Below are positions 1 through 10,460 of a stretch of DNA of 64,000 bases, one piece after another. This DNA is from Triplophysa rosa (Eukaryota > Chordata > Actinopteri > Cypriniformes > Nemacheilidae). Each line of letters begins with the position of its first letter. The first letter of the stretch is position 1. A model generated the notes under the pieces. It did no database searches and was not told the DNA's origin. It worked only from the letters and a program-made list of their open reading frames with translations. Position numbers and translations under genes: made by a program. The DNA lies in NCBI RefSeq assembly GCF_024868665.1, contig NC_079891.1, forward strand, positions 11,899,910 through 11,963,909, read 5' to 3'.

Positions 1-337
1 AGAAGGAGCTACTTAAACCTTCCGTGCTATAAAAACAATAAAGCTCTTCCCAAAACACAACAGAAAACTGTATGAATGTAATGGTTACAATGGGATTTGT
101 GTTGGTTTTACTGGAAACTATAATGGTGTCAACAGTACTCGAGTTGAGGGGGGATGGCACCCCCCTTTGAATTAAAGATTATCAAAATCATCCCCCTTCT
201 AAAACGGCCATCCCCCTTCCCATCCCCTGTTATTTTATCAATGAATGTGTAAATATTACCAGTGGTAATTTACTACTATTATTTTTGCGAATATTGAATA
301 GGCTAAAATACTGCGGACAAGGGGAACGTGCACATAA

Positions 338-510
338 TAGGCTTGTTCGACTTCATGCGGCACCGCAAGATCCGACAGGTGGATGACATCAAAGTACCGC
401 GAGAGCGATTCGAAACCAAACATTTTATGGTTTTTCGAATGGCTCTCGCGGTACTTTGATGTCATCCGCATGTCGGATCTTGCGGCGCCGCATCAAGTCG
501 AACAAGCCTA
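338..510. repeat. Palindromic hairpin MITE, about 80-bp arms
   Basis: Bases 338-417 are almost perfectly complementary to 429-510, with an 11-base loop centred near 423. The outer ends are TAGGCTTGTTCGAC and its complement, and TA lies at both ends, which fits a TA target duplication. The repeat sits inside the hAT-type element at 133-1753. It would form a very stable single-stranded hairpin. No coding potential is seen. The family was not identified. Confidence 0.75.
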
Positions 511-588
511 ATGACACGACGATTTGTTTTAAATTGACGTCACATCAGTCAGCGACATAGCAGCGCAGGTGCTCGTGATTTCAGCATC

Positions 589-658
589 ATGGCCAAGCGA
601 CATGGACAGCTTGACCTGAGGGACTTCGGCTTTAAGAGGGCAAGAAGTAGCACTGAAG
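589..658 (+). pseudogene. Possible first exon of a hAT transposase
   Basis: An ATG at 589-591 opens a 23-codon reading frame (starting MAKRHGQLDLRDFGFKR) that runs into a good splice donor, GTAAGT, at 659-664. It lies near the left end of a hAT-type element, where the first coding exon of the transposase is expected. The motif of a Q, small spacer and FGF resembles the short N-terminal peptides of fish hAT proteins. No downstream transposase exons are recognisable before the right end at 1753, so this would be a remnant. The call rests on position, the splice signal and a weak resemblance only. Confidence 0.3.
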
Positions 659-1885
659 GTAAGTCAAGAGTCAGGAATACTTTTGATATGTCACCAAAGG
701 CGGAATCTCTGGACAGAGGCGATAACAACACAGTTAACGATGTTAGTTAGTTTGGAGCTTTTTTTCTTGTTAGCTTACGCCAGCTAGCTAGCTAATGTCA
801 GGTTAGACTTTACATTCACAAAGTTAATGTTAGATTTGGTTTCTGTTTCACCTTGAATATCTTACTGCAGGGTTTTCCACAGCACTTTACAGTGGCCGCC
901 TAAGCAACACGCCTGCCTCCTTAACTAACCTAAGTAGAAAAAAAAATTTTTTATCCGCCGTGTTACTCTGTCCTGTCCAATCAGCGGCATCTGGTGGAAT
1001 GTCATCTATCATCGTTCGCCAAACATGCTACAACATATAAATGGCAAGTGCAAGGAAAGCCATTACTAGCCATTACTTTCCTTACATGATTATGAAACTC
1101 TTTGGAAGCTTCTATGAGATACTTTAGGGGAGAATGGGGTAGGCAGCATTGAACTGATCAGTTATTAATTTTGCTTCCCCTTTTTTGTCTTTTGTTTGGC
1201 CACCTCAAGTTTAAGAAATGTCAGGTGATGCTATGTATTTGTAATATATGTATTATTTTCAAGATTTTGTAAATGGCACATTTGTTTAATCCATTTGTTC
1301 TTGTACTTCAATTCAAATGGACTTGACTTGAGAGGATTCATGTTCATTTACAATGTTTTGTGAGGTTTTGTTTCAACATTTAATAGATTAATTCCCAGTA
1401 GATTTATAGGTATCATGAGTGTGAAGTTGCACCTGCACCCAGTGGGAAAATTGGTCCTCTGTATTTACCCTAACTATGTAGGAGCAGTGGTAGCCATGCC
1501 AGCCTGGGGACCAACTCCAATTCTGAGGTGCCTTGGTCAAGATCAATGACAGGAGTATCTGATACATAATATATCAATAGCATGCATGTTGTTTAAGAGT
1601 AATATAATATAATAATTATCTTTGTGCTTAAACAATAATCAAAAGGGTACACCGGTGGTCTCCCATGCGCTGTCATCAGCACAAATGATCTGTCCCTAAA
1701 CGTTAAATCCAATCCACCATCCCCCCTGATTTCTTTTTACAACTCGAGTACTGGGTGTCAACTGGTATGTGATGAATTCTATTGGTTGTTATCTGGCAGA
1801 TTTCATACAATTTTAATAGTTTTAATGTAAAGAGCTAATTGTTCATAATGGTATTTTCATGGAAACCATTAATTTTCATATATAC

Positions 1886-1893
<8 letters not shown>

Positions 1894-1924
<31 letters not shown>
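1894..1924. repeat. (TA)n microsatellite
   Basis: About 15 uninterrupted TA units preceded by a short GT run. Confidence 0.95.
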
Positions 1925-1927
<3 letters not shown>

Positions 1928-2865
1928 TGCTGTCAATCAATTTAAAAAAAATCGGATTAATCACACATTTTCTGTGATTAATCACGATTAATCGCACATA
2001 ACAATAATATTTTAAAATATACTTTTACATTTGAATAATTTCACATTTAATCTTCAAATTGATGTAGAAACAACATATTTCTTTAACAGCGTCATTTTAT
2101 GAATGAAAGAAAACATTTTGATATTAGTACTGTAACTGATGTCTCTATTAAATTGATTATTTTAACATTAATTATAGCCATTCAACAATATAATTGAGAG
2201 CTATCATGAAATATACAGAAATTGAAGGAAGTTCTCAAACACTTTACAGTCTTTAATGCTAAATTATAAATTAAATGCAGAAGAATTCTCATTAAAGCTA
2301 CAAAATCACATTGATTTCTTCTTTATTTTGTTCTTTGATTAACATTAGTGACAGGAGTCACAGCAGCACGTTTAAGAACGTGGCCCCTTTAAGAGCTGTC
2401 TCAGTACGCAGATCTGACCATCACCACACTCCCATTTTCACAACTCTTTGCATTCATTTAAGATTTTATTTTACACTTTGAAGTCTTGCTTAAGAATATG
2501 CTAGACAAAATGGGCTTTCTGACATGATCTTGTATGGTTTTATCCATTCAAGCACGAAAGAGAACTTAACACGGATTCGCTGTCTGACAGAGATTCACCG
2601 ACGCAGCCTTCAGCCCATGACTGTTTACACCAGACTGGACTTCGCGTTGCGTTTTGCCGCGTCCCACAGTTTAGAAGCTGTCTATCTTCATTGAACGCGT
2701 CAAAGCAACTGTTTCAAATCGCGCTTAAGTGGTTTAAAAGCCTGTACACGAATAAGAGCGTGATTACATAATGTAACGCTAGACAAAGAATGTCAAAACA
2801 AACGGATGCTGCGTTAATTGCGATAAATATTTTCTCACGCGTTAATTTGAAAAAATAACATAAAA
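1925..2865. mobile_element. Degenerate ATTAATC-ended DNA element
   Basis: The left end (1925-2000) begins AGTGCTGTCAATCA and continues with repeated GATTAATC blocks. The right end (about 2808-2865) carries the related GCGTTAATTGCGATAAA and GCGTTAATTTG blocks in the opposite sense. This pair of ends is typical of a widespread non-autonomous DNA transposon of fish. The body has no open frame of note. Exact ends and target duplication are not visible. Confidence 0.45.
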
Positions 2866-3290
2866 GACCTGCAATCTATGGGACTCAAGGCAATAGGTTG
2901 TGGGCTCTTCAATTTATTAACTACACTGAATAAGAACCTACATTGAATAAGAACCTAGGATTGTGACGGTAGATATCAAATTAACAGGCTGCTTTGATTT
3001 ATACAGGTGCTGGTCATATAATTAGAATATCATCAAAAAGTTGATTTATTTCACTAATTCCATTCAAAAAGTGAAACTTGTATATTATATTCATTCATTA
3101 CACACAGACTGATATATTTCAAATGTTTATTTCTTTTAATTTGATGATTATAACTGACAACTAATGAAAATCCCAAATTCAGTATCTCAGAAAATTAGAA
3201 TATTACTTAAGACCAATACAAAGAAAGGATTTTTAGAAATCTTGGCCAACTGAAAAGTATGAACATGAAAAGTATGAGCATGTACAGCAC

Positions 3291-3922
3291 TCAATACTTA
3301 GTTGGGGCTCCTTTTGCCTGAATTACTGCAGCAATGCGGCGTGGCATGGAGTCGATCAGTCTGTGGCACTGCTCAGGTGTTATGAGAGCCCATGTTGCTC
3401 TGATAGTGGCCTTCAGCTCTTCTGCATTGTTGGGTCTGGCATATTGCATCTTCCTCTTCACAATACCCCATAGATTTTCTATGGGGTTAAGGTCAGGCGA
3501 GTTTGCTCGCCAATTAAGATCAGGGATACCATGGTCCTTAAACCAGGTACTGGTAGCTTTGGCACCGTGTGCAGGTGCCAAGTCCTGTTGGAAAATGAAA
3601 TCTGCATCTCCATAAAGTTGGTCAGCAGCAGGAAGTGCTCTAAAACTTCCTGGTATACGGCTGCGTTGACCTTGGACCTCATAAAACACAGTGGACCAAC
3701 ACCAGCAGATGACATTGCACCCCAAACCATCACTGACTGTGGAAACTTTACACTGGACCTCAAGCAACTTGGATTCTGTGCCTCTCCTCTCTTCCGCCAG
3801 ACTCCGGGACCCTGATTTCCAAAGGAAATGCAAAATTTACTTTCATCAGAGAACATAACTTTGGACCACTCAGCAGCAGTCCAGTCCTTTTTGTCTTTAG
3901 CCCAGGCGAGACGCTTCTGATG
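3291..3922 (-). pseudogene. Tc1-like transposase, C-terminal two thirds
   Basis: Reading the minus strand from the unique centre into the left arm gives the catalytic part of a Tc1 transposase. The first catalytic Asp is in FSDESKF (centre), the second in FQQDLAPAH, and the Glu in NPIENLWG. There are 34 residues between the second Asp and the Glu, the DD34E signature of Tc1. The frame ends at a natural C-terminus, KGAPTKY. A frameshift in the centre separates the part with SDES from the part with the second Asp. The N-terminal DNA-binding domain is absent, because the right arm occupies its place. The copy is dead but its TIRs could still be mobilised by a related transposase. Confidence 0.9.
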
Positions 3923-4240
3923 CTTCCTGCTGCTGACCAACTTTATGGAGATGCAGATTTCATTTTCCAACAGGACTTGGCACCTGCACACAGTGCAAAA
4001 GCTACCAGAACCTGGTTTAAGGACCATGGTATCCTTGTTCTTAATTGGCCAGCAAACTCGCCTGACCTTAACCCCATAGAAAATATATGGGGTATTGTGA
4101 AGATGCGATATGCCAGACCCAACAATGCAGAAGAGCTGAAGGCCACTATCAGAGCAACCTGGCCTCTCATAACACCTGAGCAGTGCCACGCCGCATTGCT
4201 GCAGTAATTCAGTCAAAAGGAGCCCCAACTAAGTATTGAG
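3923..4240 (+). pseudogene. Inverted duplicate of Tc1 transposase C-terminus
   Basis: The plus strand of the right arm encodes the same C-terminal segment as the left arm. FQQDLAPAHSAKAT (second Asp) and DLNPIENIWG (Glu) keep the 34-residue spacing. Relative to the left arm copy there are substitutions and a two-codon loss after WGIVK. The last part ends early, at a stop near 4207, because of a deletion in the HAALLQ region. It is not preceded by any start or N-terminal domain, so it is only part of the palindrome. Confidence 0.85.
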
Positions 4241-4972
4241 TGCTCTACATGCTCATACTTTTCATGTTCATACTTTTCAGTTGGCCAAGACTTCTAAAAA
4301 TCCTTTCTTTGTATTGGTCTTAAGTAATATTCTAATTTTCTGAGATACTGAATTTGGGATTTTCATTAGTTGTCAGTTATAATCATCAAATTAAAAGAAA
4401 TAAACATTTGAAATATATCAGTCTGTGTGTAATGAATGAATATAATATACATGTTTCACTTTTTGAATGGAATTAGTTAAATAAATCAACTTTTTGATGA
4501 TATTCTAATTATATGACCAGCACCTGTATATATATGCATCATCATGAGCACATTGAGATAACTAAACAACTTTGACCACAGAGACTTTTCTCAAAACATC
4601 TTTTTTAAGTGTGTTTTTCATATAACAATTATTTTAATTGACATGAAAGTAAATAATGATGACAGAAAACATAGTTTTTACTCCCAAAAAACAAGCAAAC
4701 ATGTAGACATGGGCTTGCATTGTGCGTTTATGTTTCTTCTGTCTTTGTGCTTAGAAACTGGAAATATTTTAAAACAAAATGAAACTACTTTTACTGTGGA
4801 TCTGATCTCATCAATAAAACTATCAAATGTTGTTCACCTTTGTGGACAATCTGGTCCACTGAATTATAACCACTAAAATAGCCAAGTAAACACATCCATG
4901 GCTGATCTTCGGTCTTTCATTCCACACTGGTCCACTAAATGTAGGCAAAACCTTAAACCCACATGCTCTTAC

Positions 4973-5309
4973 CCAGAGGAAGCAGTGCAGAGCATCAGGA
5001 CTGTAGATGCTGTTCTGCAGAGGAATGATGAGGACTGTATATGAGCTGTCACATGCCATGTGTTCAAACACCAGCTGATATACAAACACACTAGAAAAGC
5101 AAGAAACAAACTATGACATATAACAACTTGTAACAGAAATAGAGAAAGCAAACTCAGATGCTGTTATAATTTCAGATAACTTTGATGTTACTGTAAAACC
5201 AAGAAAATGAACATACCCCGAAATAAGGCACAAGTTGACGAAACATGCATGAAAATGCTTCTTCCCTGTTCTTCCTTGTGCAGCTGTCAGTTAAAAACAA
5301 CACCTGATC
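4973..5309 (-). CDS. Two possible exons of an unidentified gene
   Basis: On the minus strand, 5309-5217 is an open 31-codon segment (DQVLFLTDSCTRKNREEAF at its start) ending at a GTATGT donor. After an intron of 142 bases, an acceptor ending ATATCAG leads into 5074-4973, a 34-codon open segment containing SSYTVLIIPLQNSIYSP and ending at a GTAAGA donor. Both junctions are phase 0, so the frame continues across them. Amino-acid composition looks protein-like and no transposon family matches. The open frame also continues upstream of 5309 for about 30 codons. I do not recognise the protein, and no further exons are clear on either side. It may be part of a host gene, or chance. Confidence 0.3.
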
Positions 5310-5522
5310 CTGGCTCTCTTCAATCGGCCTTTGTCTGTTCCAACACGTTACGGAATGTGACCAAACCTGGTTTGAAATAATACCAGGCGTGACTCTAGTT
5401 CAAATTAGGAGTACCTTCATACACATATGAATGAGATGACTCACAAAAATTGTTCATTTTAGGGTTCGCAGTCCTTTCAAGCAGTATGGCAGTGAACCAG
5501 AAACAATTGTAATGATTTAGGA

Positions 5523-6054
5523 TCCAGCTGTGCTAAATTTGATACTATAGCAAACCTTCTGATGGACAACCAAAGAAGAATCAAGGACTTTCTGTAAGTT
5601 TTAACATGTCAGCTGGGCTTCAGCTGCACACCATCACATAAGCTCCTCCTTTTAAAATACAGGTTCACCTTGGACACACAAATTTGCTATCCTAAAATTG
5701 GCTCTTTTTGCTGACAACTCTACATTGTTATGATGCAATTATGTCCAGAGAGAATAAAAATACAGAAAATTAGCTTTAATTATAAAAACAAAGGTAATGT
5801 TGTACTCTTTGTATTACTTTTAATTCAGATGAAGCTAATTGTATTGTTTTGATTTTACCAGCAGAGGGCAGCAAATTATATCACATAAAAAATGTCTGCA
5901 CAATAATTAAGCGAAAAAGGCGTATTACAGTTTTTTATGATTGCTTACACACAAAAATTTAAAATAATACACAGTTAGTGAAACCTTACACTCAAAGATC
6001 AAAACTTCAGCCCAAATCTGCACAACTATGAGCACATTCTCAACCTAACACTTT
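5523..6054. repeat. Direct repeat copy A (matches 9172-9703)
   Basis: This 532-bp segment recurs in the same orientation and with equal length at 9172-9703, with only scattered substitutions. It forms the left part of a unit that also contains the transposase remnant at 6307-7633. It is probably the left flank or left end of that element. An AT-rich tail with TACAGTTTTTTATGATTGC lies at 5928-5946. Confidence 0.85.
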
Positions 6055-6306
6055 TTACAAAACACTACACACATTGTTTTGCAAAACAGTAAACACACGG
6101 CTCTACATTCGACACAGAAATCTAACGTGATGTCACGTCTTTGCCATTTTAAGACACTGCTTTACAAAATTCTACACATACGTATGATCAATTGTTCAAA
6201 CATGGCTTTCAGATGTGCAGACAGTTAGGTGCTTAATTGTAAACTCAGCAATCAGGTGTAAGCACTATAAAAAGGCAACAGGTGAATTTACCTGTCTTCA
6301 ACAAAA

Positions 6307-7633
6307 ATGGAAGGCGACATCAGAGTAAGAGGAAGAGTGAGGATGAGAGGTGGAGCCTGTGGAGGAAGAGGGGTAGAGAGAGGAAGGGGGGAGCAAGAGG
6401 GAGACCTGGAGGAGGATGTAGATAAAGAAGACGGGGACCAAATCTATCGATTCAAGCAACCTTGGTTGACCATGTTGTAAACCATGGGTTGACACTGAGA
6501 GAGGCTGGACAAAGAGTCCACCCCAACCTCAGCAGGTATACTGTTGCTACAGTAATTCGGACATTTCGACAAGAGCACAGGTAAAACAAATCTACAGTTC
6601 AATATAGCCTACTATATCACATCCATCAGTAGTATTTGGTACCATTCACTGTGTTCCGTGTTTGAAACAATGTCTTGTTTGCTGTCCTGTGACATTTACC
6701 ATAAAATGTCTTTTGACTGATCTAAATAGGATTGAGGGTTGAGAACCTAGAGGAGGAAGGGGCCCCATATTCACAGAGGAACAAGAGACAGCTATCATAA
6801 ACATGGTTTTAGCCAATAATGTGATGCGTCTCAGAGAAATTCAGGCAAACATTCTGGATGACCACACAGTTTTCAATAATGTCCACCAGGTCTCTCTGTC
6901 AACACTGGGATGAATCCTTAAAAAACATCACATACAGATGAAACGACTCTACCGAGTGCCATTTGAAAGAAATTCTGAAAGAGTAAAAAACCTACGGCAT
7001 GAATATGTGGCGGTAAGTAACGTACACGTCAGTCCTGTGCAATGCACACAGAACGTTTTTACATCTTGTCTTTTTTTTCCAGAGAGATTTGCTAATTGAT
7101 GCTGACCCAGTCCCACATGAATTTATCTTCATAGATGAGGCTGGGTTTAACCTGACTAAAGTAAGAAGAAGAGGGAGAAACATCATTGGCTATTTTGAAT
7201 GTCCCAGGCTAACATGGAGGCAACATCACAATGTGTGCGGGTTGTCCACCGCCATGCCAAGCTAGGTCCTTACAACACGGCCCACATTCTCACATTTTTA
7301 GACAGACTACACAAAATTGTCACAGCAGAAGAACAAATGGATGCAGAGCAGATGAGACACATTGTCATTTGGGACAATGTATCTTTCCAGCTGCTCTGTG
7401 TATGATCACAAATCTAGTTTTGGACCAGTTTTCACTCCAATCCTCACACCATACTCTCCCTTCCTTAACCCCATTGAAGAGTTTTTTTCGGCATGGCGGT
7501 GGAAGGTTTACGATCTCCAGCCCTATGTCAGGATACCCCTCATTCAAGCCATGGAAGAGGCCTGTGACCTAATTGATGCAAGGTCTGTGCAAGGATGGAT
7601 TTGTCTTTATGCATTTGTAGATGTTTTATAGAC
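6307..7633 (+). pseudogene. IS630/Tc1-like (DDE_3) transposase pseudogene
   Basis: Fragments in all three plus frames line up as one transposase. There is an R/G/E-rich N-terminus from the ATG at 6307. A helix-turn-helix-like segment follows (VDHVVNHGLTLREAGQRV, about 6450-6500), then a second region around 6760-7010. The catalytic domain has Asp in FIFIDEAGFNL (about 7128), Asp in IVIWDNVSF (about 7365), and Glu in SPFLNPIEEFF (about 7460-7490). Two apparent introns with consensus ends interrupt it (GT 6581 to AG 6729; GTAAGT 7013 to AG about 7081). Frameshifts and stops (TGA near 6739 and 6911) make it a pseudogene. The family resembles the DDE_3 domain proteins found in many fish genomes. 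Confidence 0.7.
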
Positions 7634-7803
7634 TTGCTAGAATGGCATTTAAAGAAGCCATGTTCTCTCATAAGTATATTTTAAATTGTATTTAAAAAAT
7701 TGCATTTTAACCACATGCTTAACCATTTTTACCATGTCATCTTTGCAATTGTAGTGATACACAGATGTCATCAGATGGACAAAACATGAGGACATTTTTC
7801 ATA

Positions 7804-8556
7804 CACTGTAAAAAATGATTCTGTGTCGTAGTAGATTTCATGAAATTAATTGAGTAAACCTGACTTAATACAATTGTGTTCTTGGTTTTTTTAACCAAAA
7901 TTTAAGTTAAAATTATAGAAATATCTTGGAATTCTAAATGCACAAACAATTGAGTGAATTCAACTTAATTTTATCATGTTCAACCCACTTAAAATTGTAT
8001 AAAGGATCTTTATTTAATTATTTTGTGGTGGAACTACATGAATTATTTAAGATAATTTCCCTAACTGAGCAGTGAATTTAGAGTTCCCAGCATGCTCTGC
8101 ATGCGACAGCATTAGGAGAGTCATTTTTGTGAAAAAGTGCTATTTTATGTGCTTTAGAATAAAATGAAAGACTTGATAGTGTTTATTGTTCAGTTGTCTT
8201 TAAGATTTAGAAGATATTCTGTTTGTATTTCTGAATTTCGTGGTTACCATCTTTCAGAAGAGTGGTGCTTGTGCTTAGGTTGTGGGAGAGCTCAAGCTGT
8301 TTGTTTTTTCACACAGTGAAAAGTAATGCTGTTAATGTCAGTACTGAGTCAACTCTCAGCTTACTTGTACATGCATGTTATAAACAATAATAAATGTTAA
8401 ACTGAAGTTTATCCATGTGACGTGCTTAAATTTTTTTTACTTGATTTATTCGTGGAATATTGCGTTTAAAATATGCTTTAAAGTACTTAAAAATGTTTTA
8501 TGTAATACTGTTTCCTTAATTTTTTTAAGTAAATATCTGTGTCATTTTTTACAGTG
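7804..8556. mobile_element. CACTGTAAAAAATGA-ended MITE
   Basis: The ends CACTGTAAAAAATGA (7804-7818) and its exact complement (8542-8556) are flanked by TA on both sides (7802-7803, 8557-8558). This fits a Tc1/mariner-type non-autonomous element with a TA target duplication. There is no open frame. The 3' portion (8405-8546) recurs at 9704-9848, where the BEL retrotransposon interrupts it. Confidence 0.75.
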
Positions 8557-9171
8557 TAATGACTATCTTTTGATAGTTGAAAATGTCCTTGGGTGAGAAC
8601 TATTTTACTGGTTATTACTCATTTTTTATCACAACATTTCATTAGTCCCTTTCCCATTAATGGACATGGCAACTAAATCAATTGTATAGTTGTTTCTATA
8701 ATTTAGATATAATATAATTTACTATTTGTAGGTATGTTAGGGTAAACTTCAACTATTTTTCATTTTTCTACCAACATTACCAAATTCCAAAAGCATAACG
8801 TTTTTGATTATTTTGCAGACAATTTGAAACCGGACTAAACAGTCAACATAACAAGATGTAATGTTTTCAAATCTTGAGTAGTGTAAAGCCATAATACATG
8901 TAGAAATTGGAAACGCTGATTAAAGGCAAAAGGCAAGACGTCTCTTAATTTTTCCATGGTTTTACTTTTCTTAAAATACAAGTGTTTTTAAATGAATATG
9001 AGTATACAGTACATGTTCTGAAAATAAATGCAAGTAACAAAACAATATGGGAGTAGTTTACAGAATGAAACAAAAACGATCATTTTACATTTAACAATCA
9101 TGTTCAACTTTTTTCTGAATGTGTTGTAATCACACCAACGACTAATTGAATGTACTTTTACTCTAAATATG
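8541..9171. repeat. Direct repeat copy B (matches 22058-22675)
   Basis: This segment recurs in the same orientation at 22058-22675 with small indels (for instance an 11-bp addition near 22280 and a short deletion near 22600). At 9171/9172 it abuts repeat copy A' directly. At 22675 it abuts a TTAA-flanked MITE instead. It is the right part of the tandem unit starting at 5523. Confidence 0.85.
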
Positions 9172-9848
9172 TCCAGCTGTGCTAAATTTTATACTATAGC
9201 AAACCTTCTGATGGACAACCAAAGAAGAATCAAGGACTTTCTGTAAGTTTTAACATGGCAGCTGGGCTTCAGCTGCACACCATCACATAAGCTCCTCCTT
9301 TTAAAATACAGGTTCACCTTGGACACACAAATTTGCTATCCTAAAATTGGCTCCTTTTGCTGACAACTCTACATTGTTATGATGCAATTATGTCCAGAGA
9401 GAATAACAATACAGAAAATTAGCTTTAATTATGAAAACAAATGTAATGTTGTACTCTTTGTATTACTTTTAATTCAGATTAAGCTAATTGTATTGTTTTG
9501 ATTTTACCAGCAGAGGGCAGCAAATTATATCACATAAAAAATGTCTGCACAATAATTAAGCGAAAAAGGCTTATTACAGTTTTTTATGATTGCTTACACA
9601 CAATTTTTTTAAATAATACACAGTTAGTGAAACCTTACACTCAAAGATCAAAACTTCAGCCCAAATCTGCACAACTATGAGCACATTCTCAACCTAACAC
9701 TTTAGTTTATCATGTGACGTGCTTAAATATTTTTTTACTTGATTTATTCGTGGAATATTGCGTTTAAAATATGCTTTAAAGTACTTTAAAATGTTTTGTG
9801 TAATACTGTTTCCTTAATTTTTTTAAGTAAATATCTGTGTCATTTTAC
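9172..9848. repeat. Second, internally deleted copy of the 5.5-9.2 kb unit
   Basis: 9172-9703 repeats 5523-6054. At 9703/9704 the sequence jumps to a copy of 8405-8546 (the right part of the CACTG MITE), so about 2.35 kb including the transposase gene is missing. The copy is then cut by the LTR retrotransposon at 9849 and seems to resume at 22058. Confidence 0.8.
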
Positions 9849-10409
9849 TGTTGCACTCAATGTGACCCCGTGTCCTATATTGAGATTCACAGCCAGTTAA
9901 ACTCTCTCTTGCATCACTTCCTCCAAGGAACAGACAGTTTGTTGTATTTGACCAGGATTTAATGCAAAAAAGTGTAAAACTAAAAGATACAAACACAAAA
10001 GAGTATTCAATAACTAAAAATCACAATCAACATAAAATAAATCGTAGAAAGTGCATGAACGGGTTAACGCTAAATAGTCATACAGGATGAACATTTCCCC
10101 AAGACTTTACTATGCTATAACACGTTAACACAGATTAGCATCCATAAACACATTCTAGTTTACCTCAACAATCACATACATCAAGTCTACTATTAAACTC
10201 AGAAACTTACTCATATTGCCACTCAAAGGAGTTTCAAACGATAGGAATGGCTTTAGAGAGAGAGAGAAGCAGCCCTCCATGTGCTTCTTGTCATTCTAGA
10301 AAACACTTGTTCTTCTCTTGCCACCCAGTAGCTAACTACTACAACAACTATAGAACTAACGCCCTCTGGAGGACTGGATAAACAGCAATATATTAACCGC
10401 TCCACTACA
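9849..10409 (-). repeat. BEL 3' LTR
   Basis: Begins TGTTGCACTC and ends CCACTACA on the plus strand (TG...CA on either strand). It matches 16379-16941 except for a few substitutions and a 2-bp difference in the GA run near 10260. The outer flank belongs to the CACTG MITE copy (GTCATTTTAC). Confidence 0.92.
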
Positions 10410-10460
10410 CTCCCCGTTTGGCATTATTTTGAAAAATGCCACAAAACATGACTACATAAA

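Larger units (their letters stand above)
133..1753. mobile_element. Non-autonomous hAT-type DNA transposon
   Basis: The two ends are inverted copies of CAGTACTCGAGTTG (133-146 and 1740-1753). They are flanked by an identical 8-bp direct repeat, GGTGTCAA, at 125-132 and 1754-1761. An 8-bp target duplication with CAG...CTG ends is the signature of the hAT superfamily. Left-end sequence just inside the TIR (runs of G and C around 150-230) recurs inverted near 1720. The body is 1.6 kb, has no long transposase frame and carries a separate hairpin repeat at 338-510. A short possible first exon of a transposase lies at 589-658. This suggests an internally decayed copy rather than a pure MITE. Confidence 0.8.
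3004..4526. mobile_element. Palindromic (foldback) Tc1-like transposon
   Basis: The termini are inverted copies of CAGGTGCTGGTCATATAATT flanked by TA (3002-3003 and 4527-4528), as in Tc1/mariner elements. The inverted repeat does not stop at a normal TIR. Bases 3004-3635 are complementary, at roughly 95% by eye, to 3923-4526, leaving only a 287-bp unique centre (3636-3922). The long arms contain the 3' half of the transposase gene, so that half is present twice, once on each strand. The N-terminal half, with its DNA-binding helix-turn-helix region, is missing. This is a foldback derivative, unable to encode a complete transposase. Confidence 0.9.

Noticed and set aside
256..471. A 71-codon minus-strand frame
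   Set aside because: It spans the hairpin arms and is explained by the palindrome, not by a protein.
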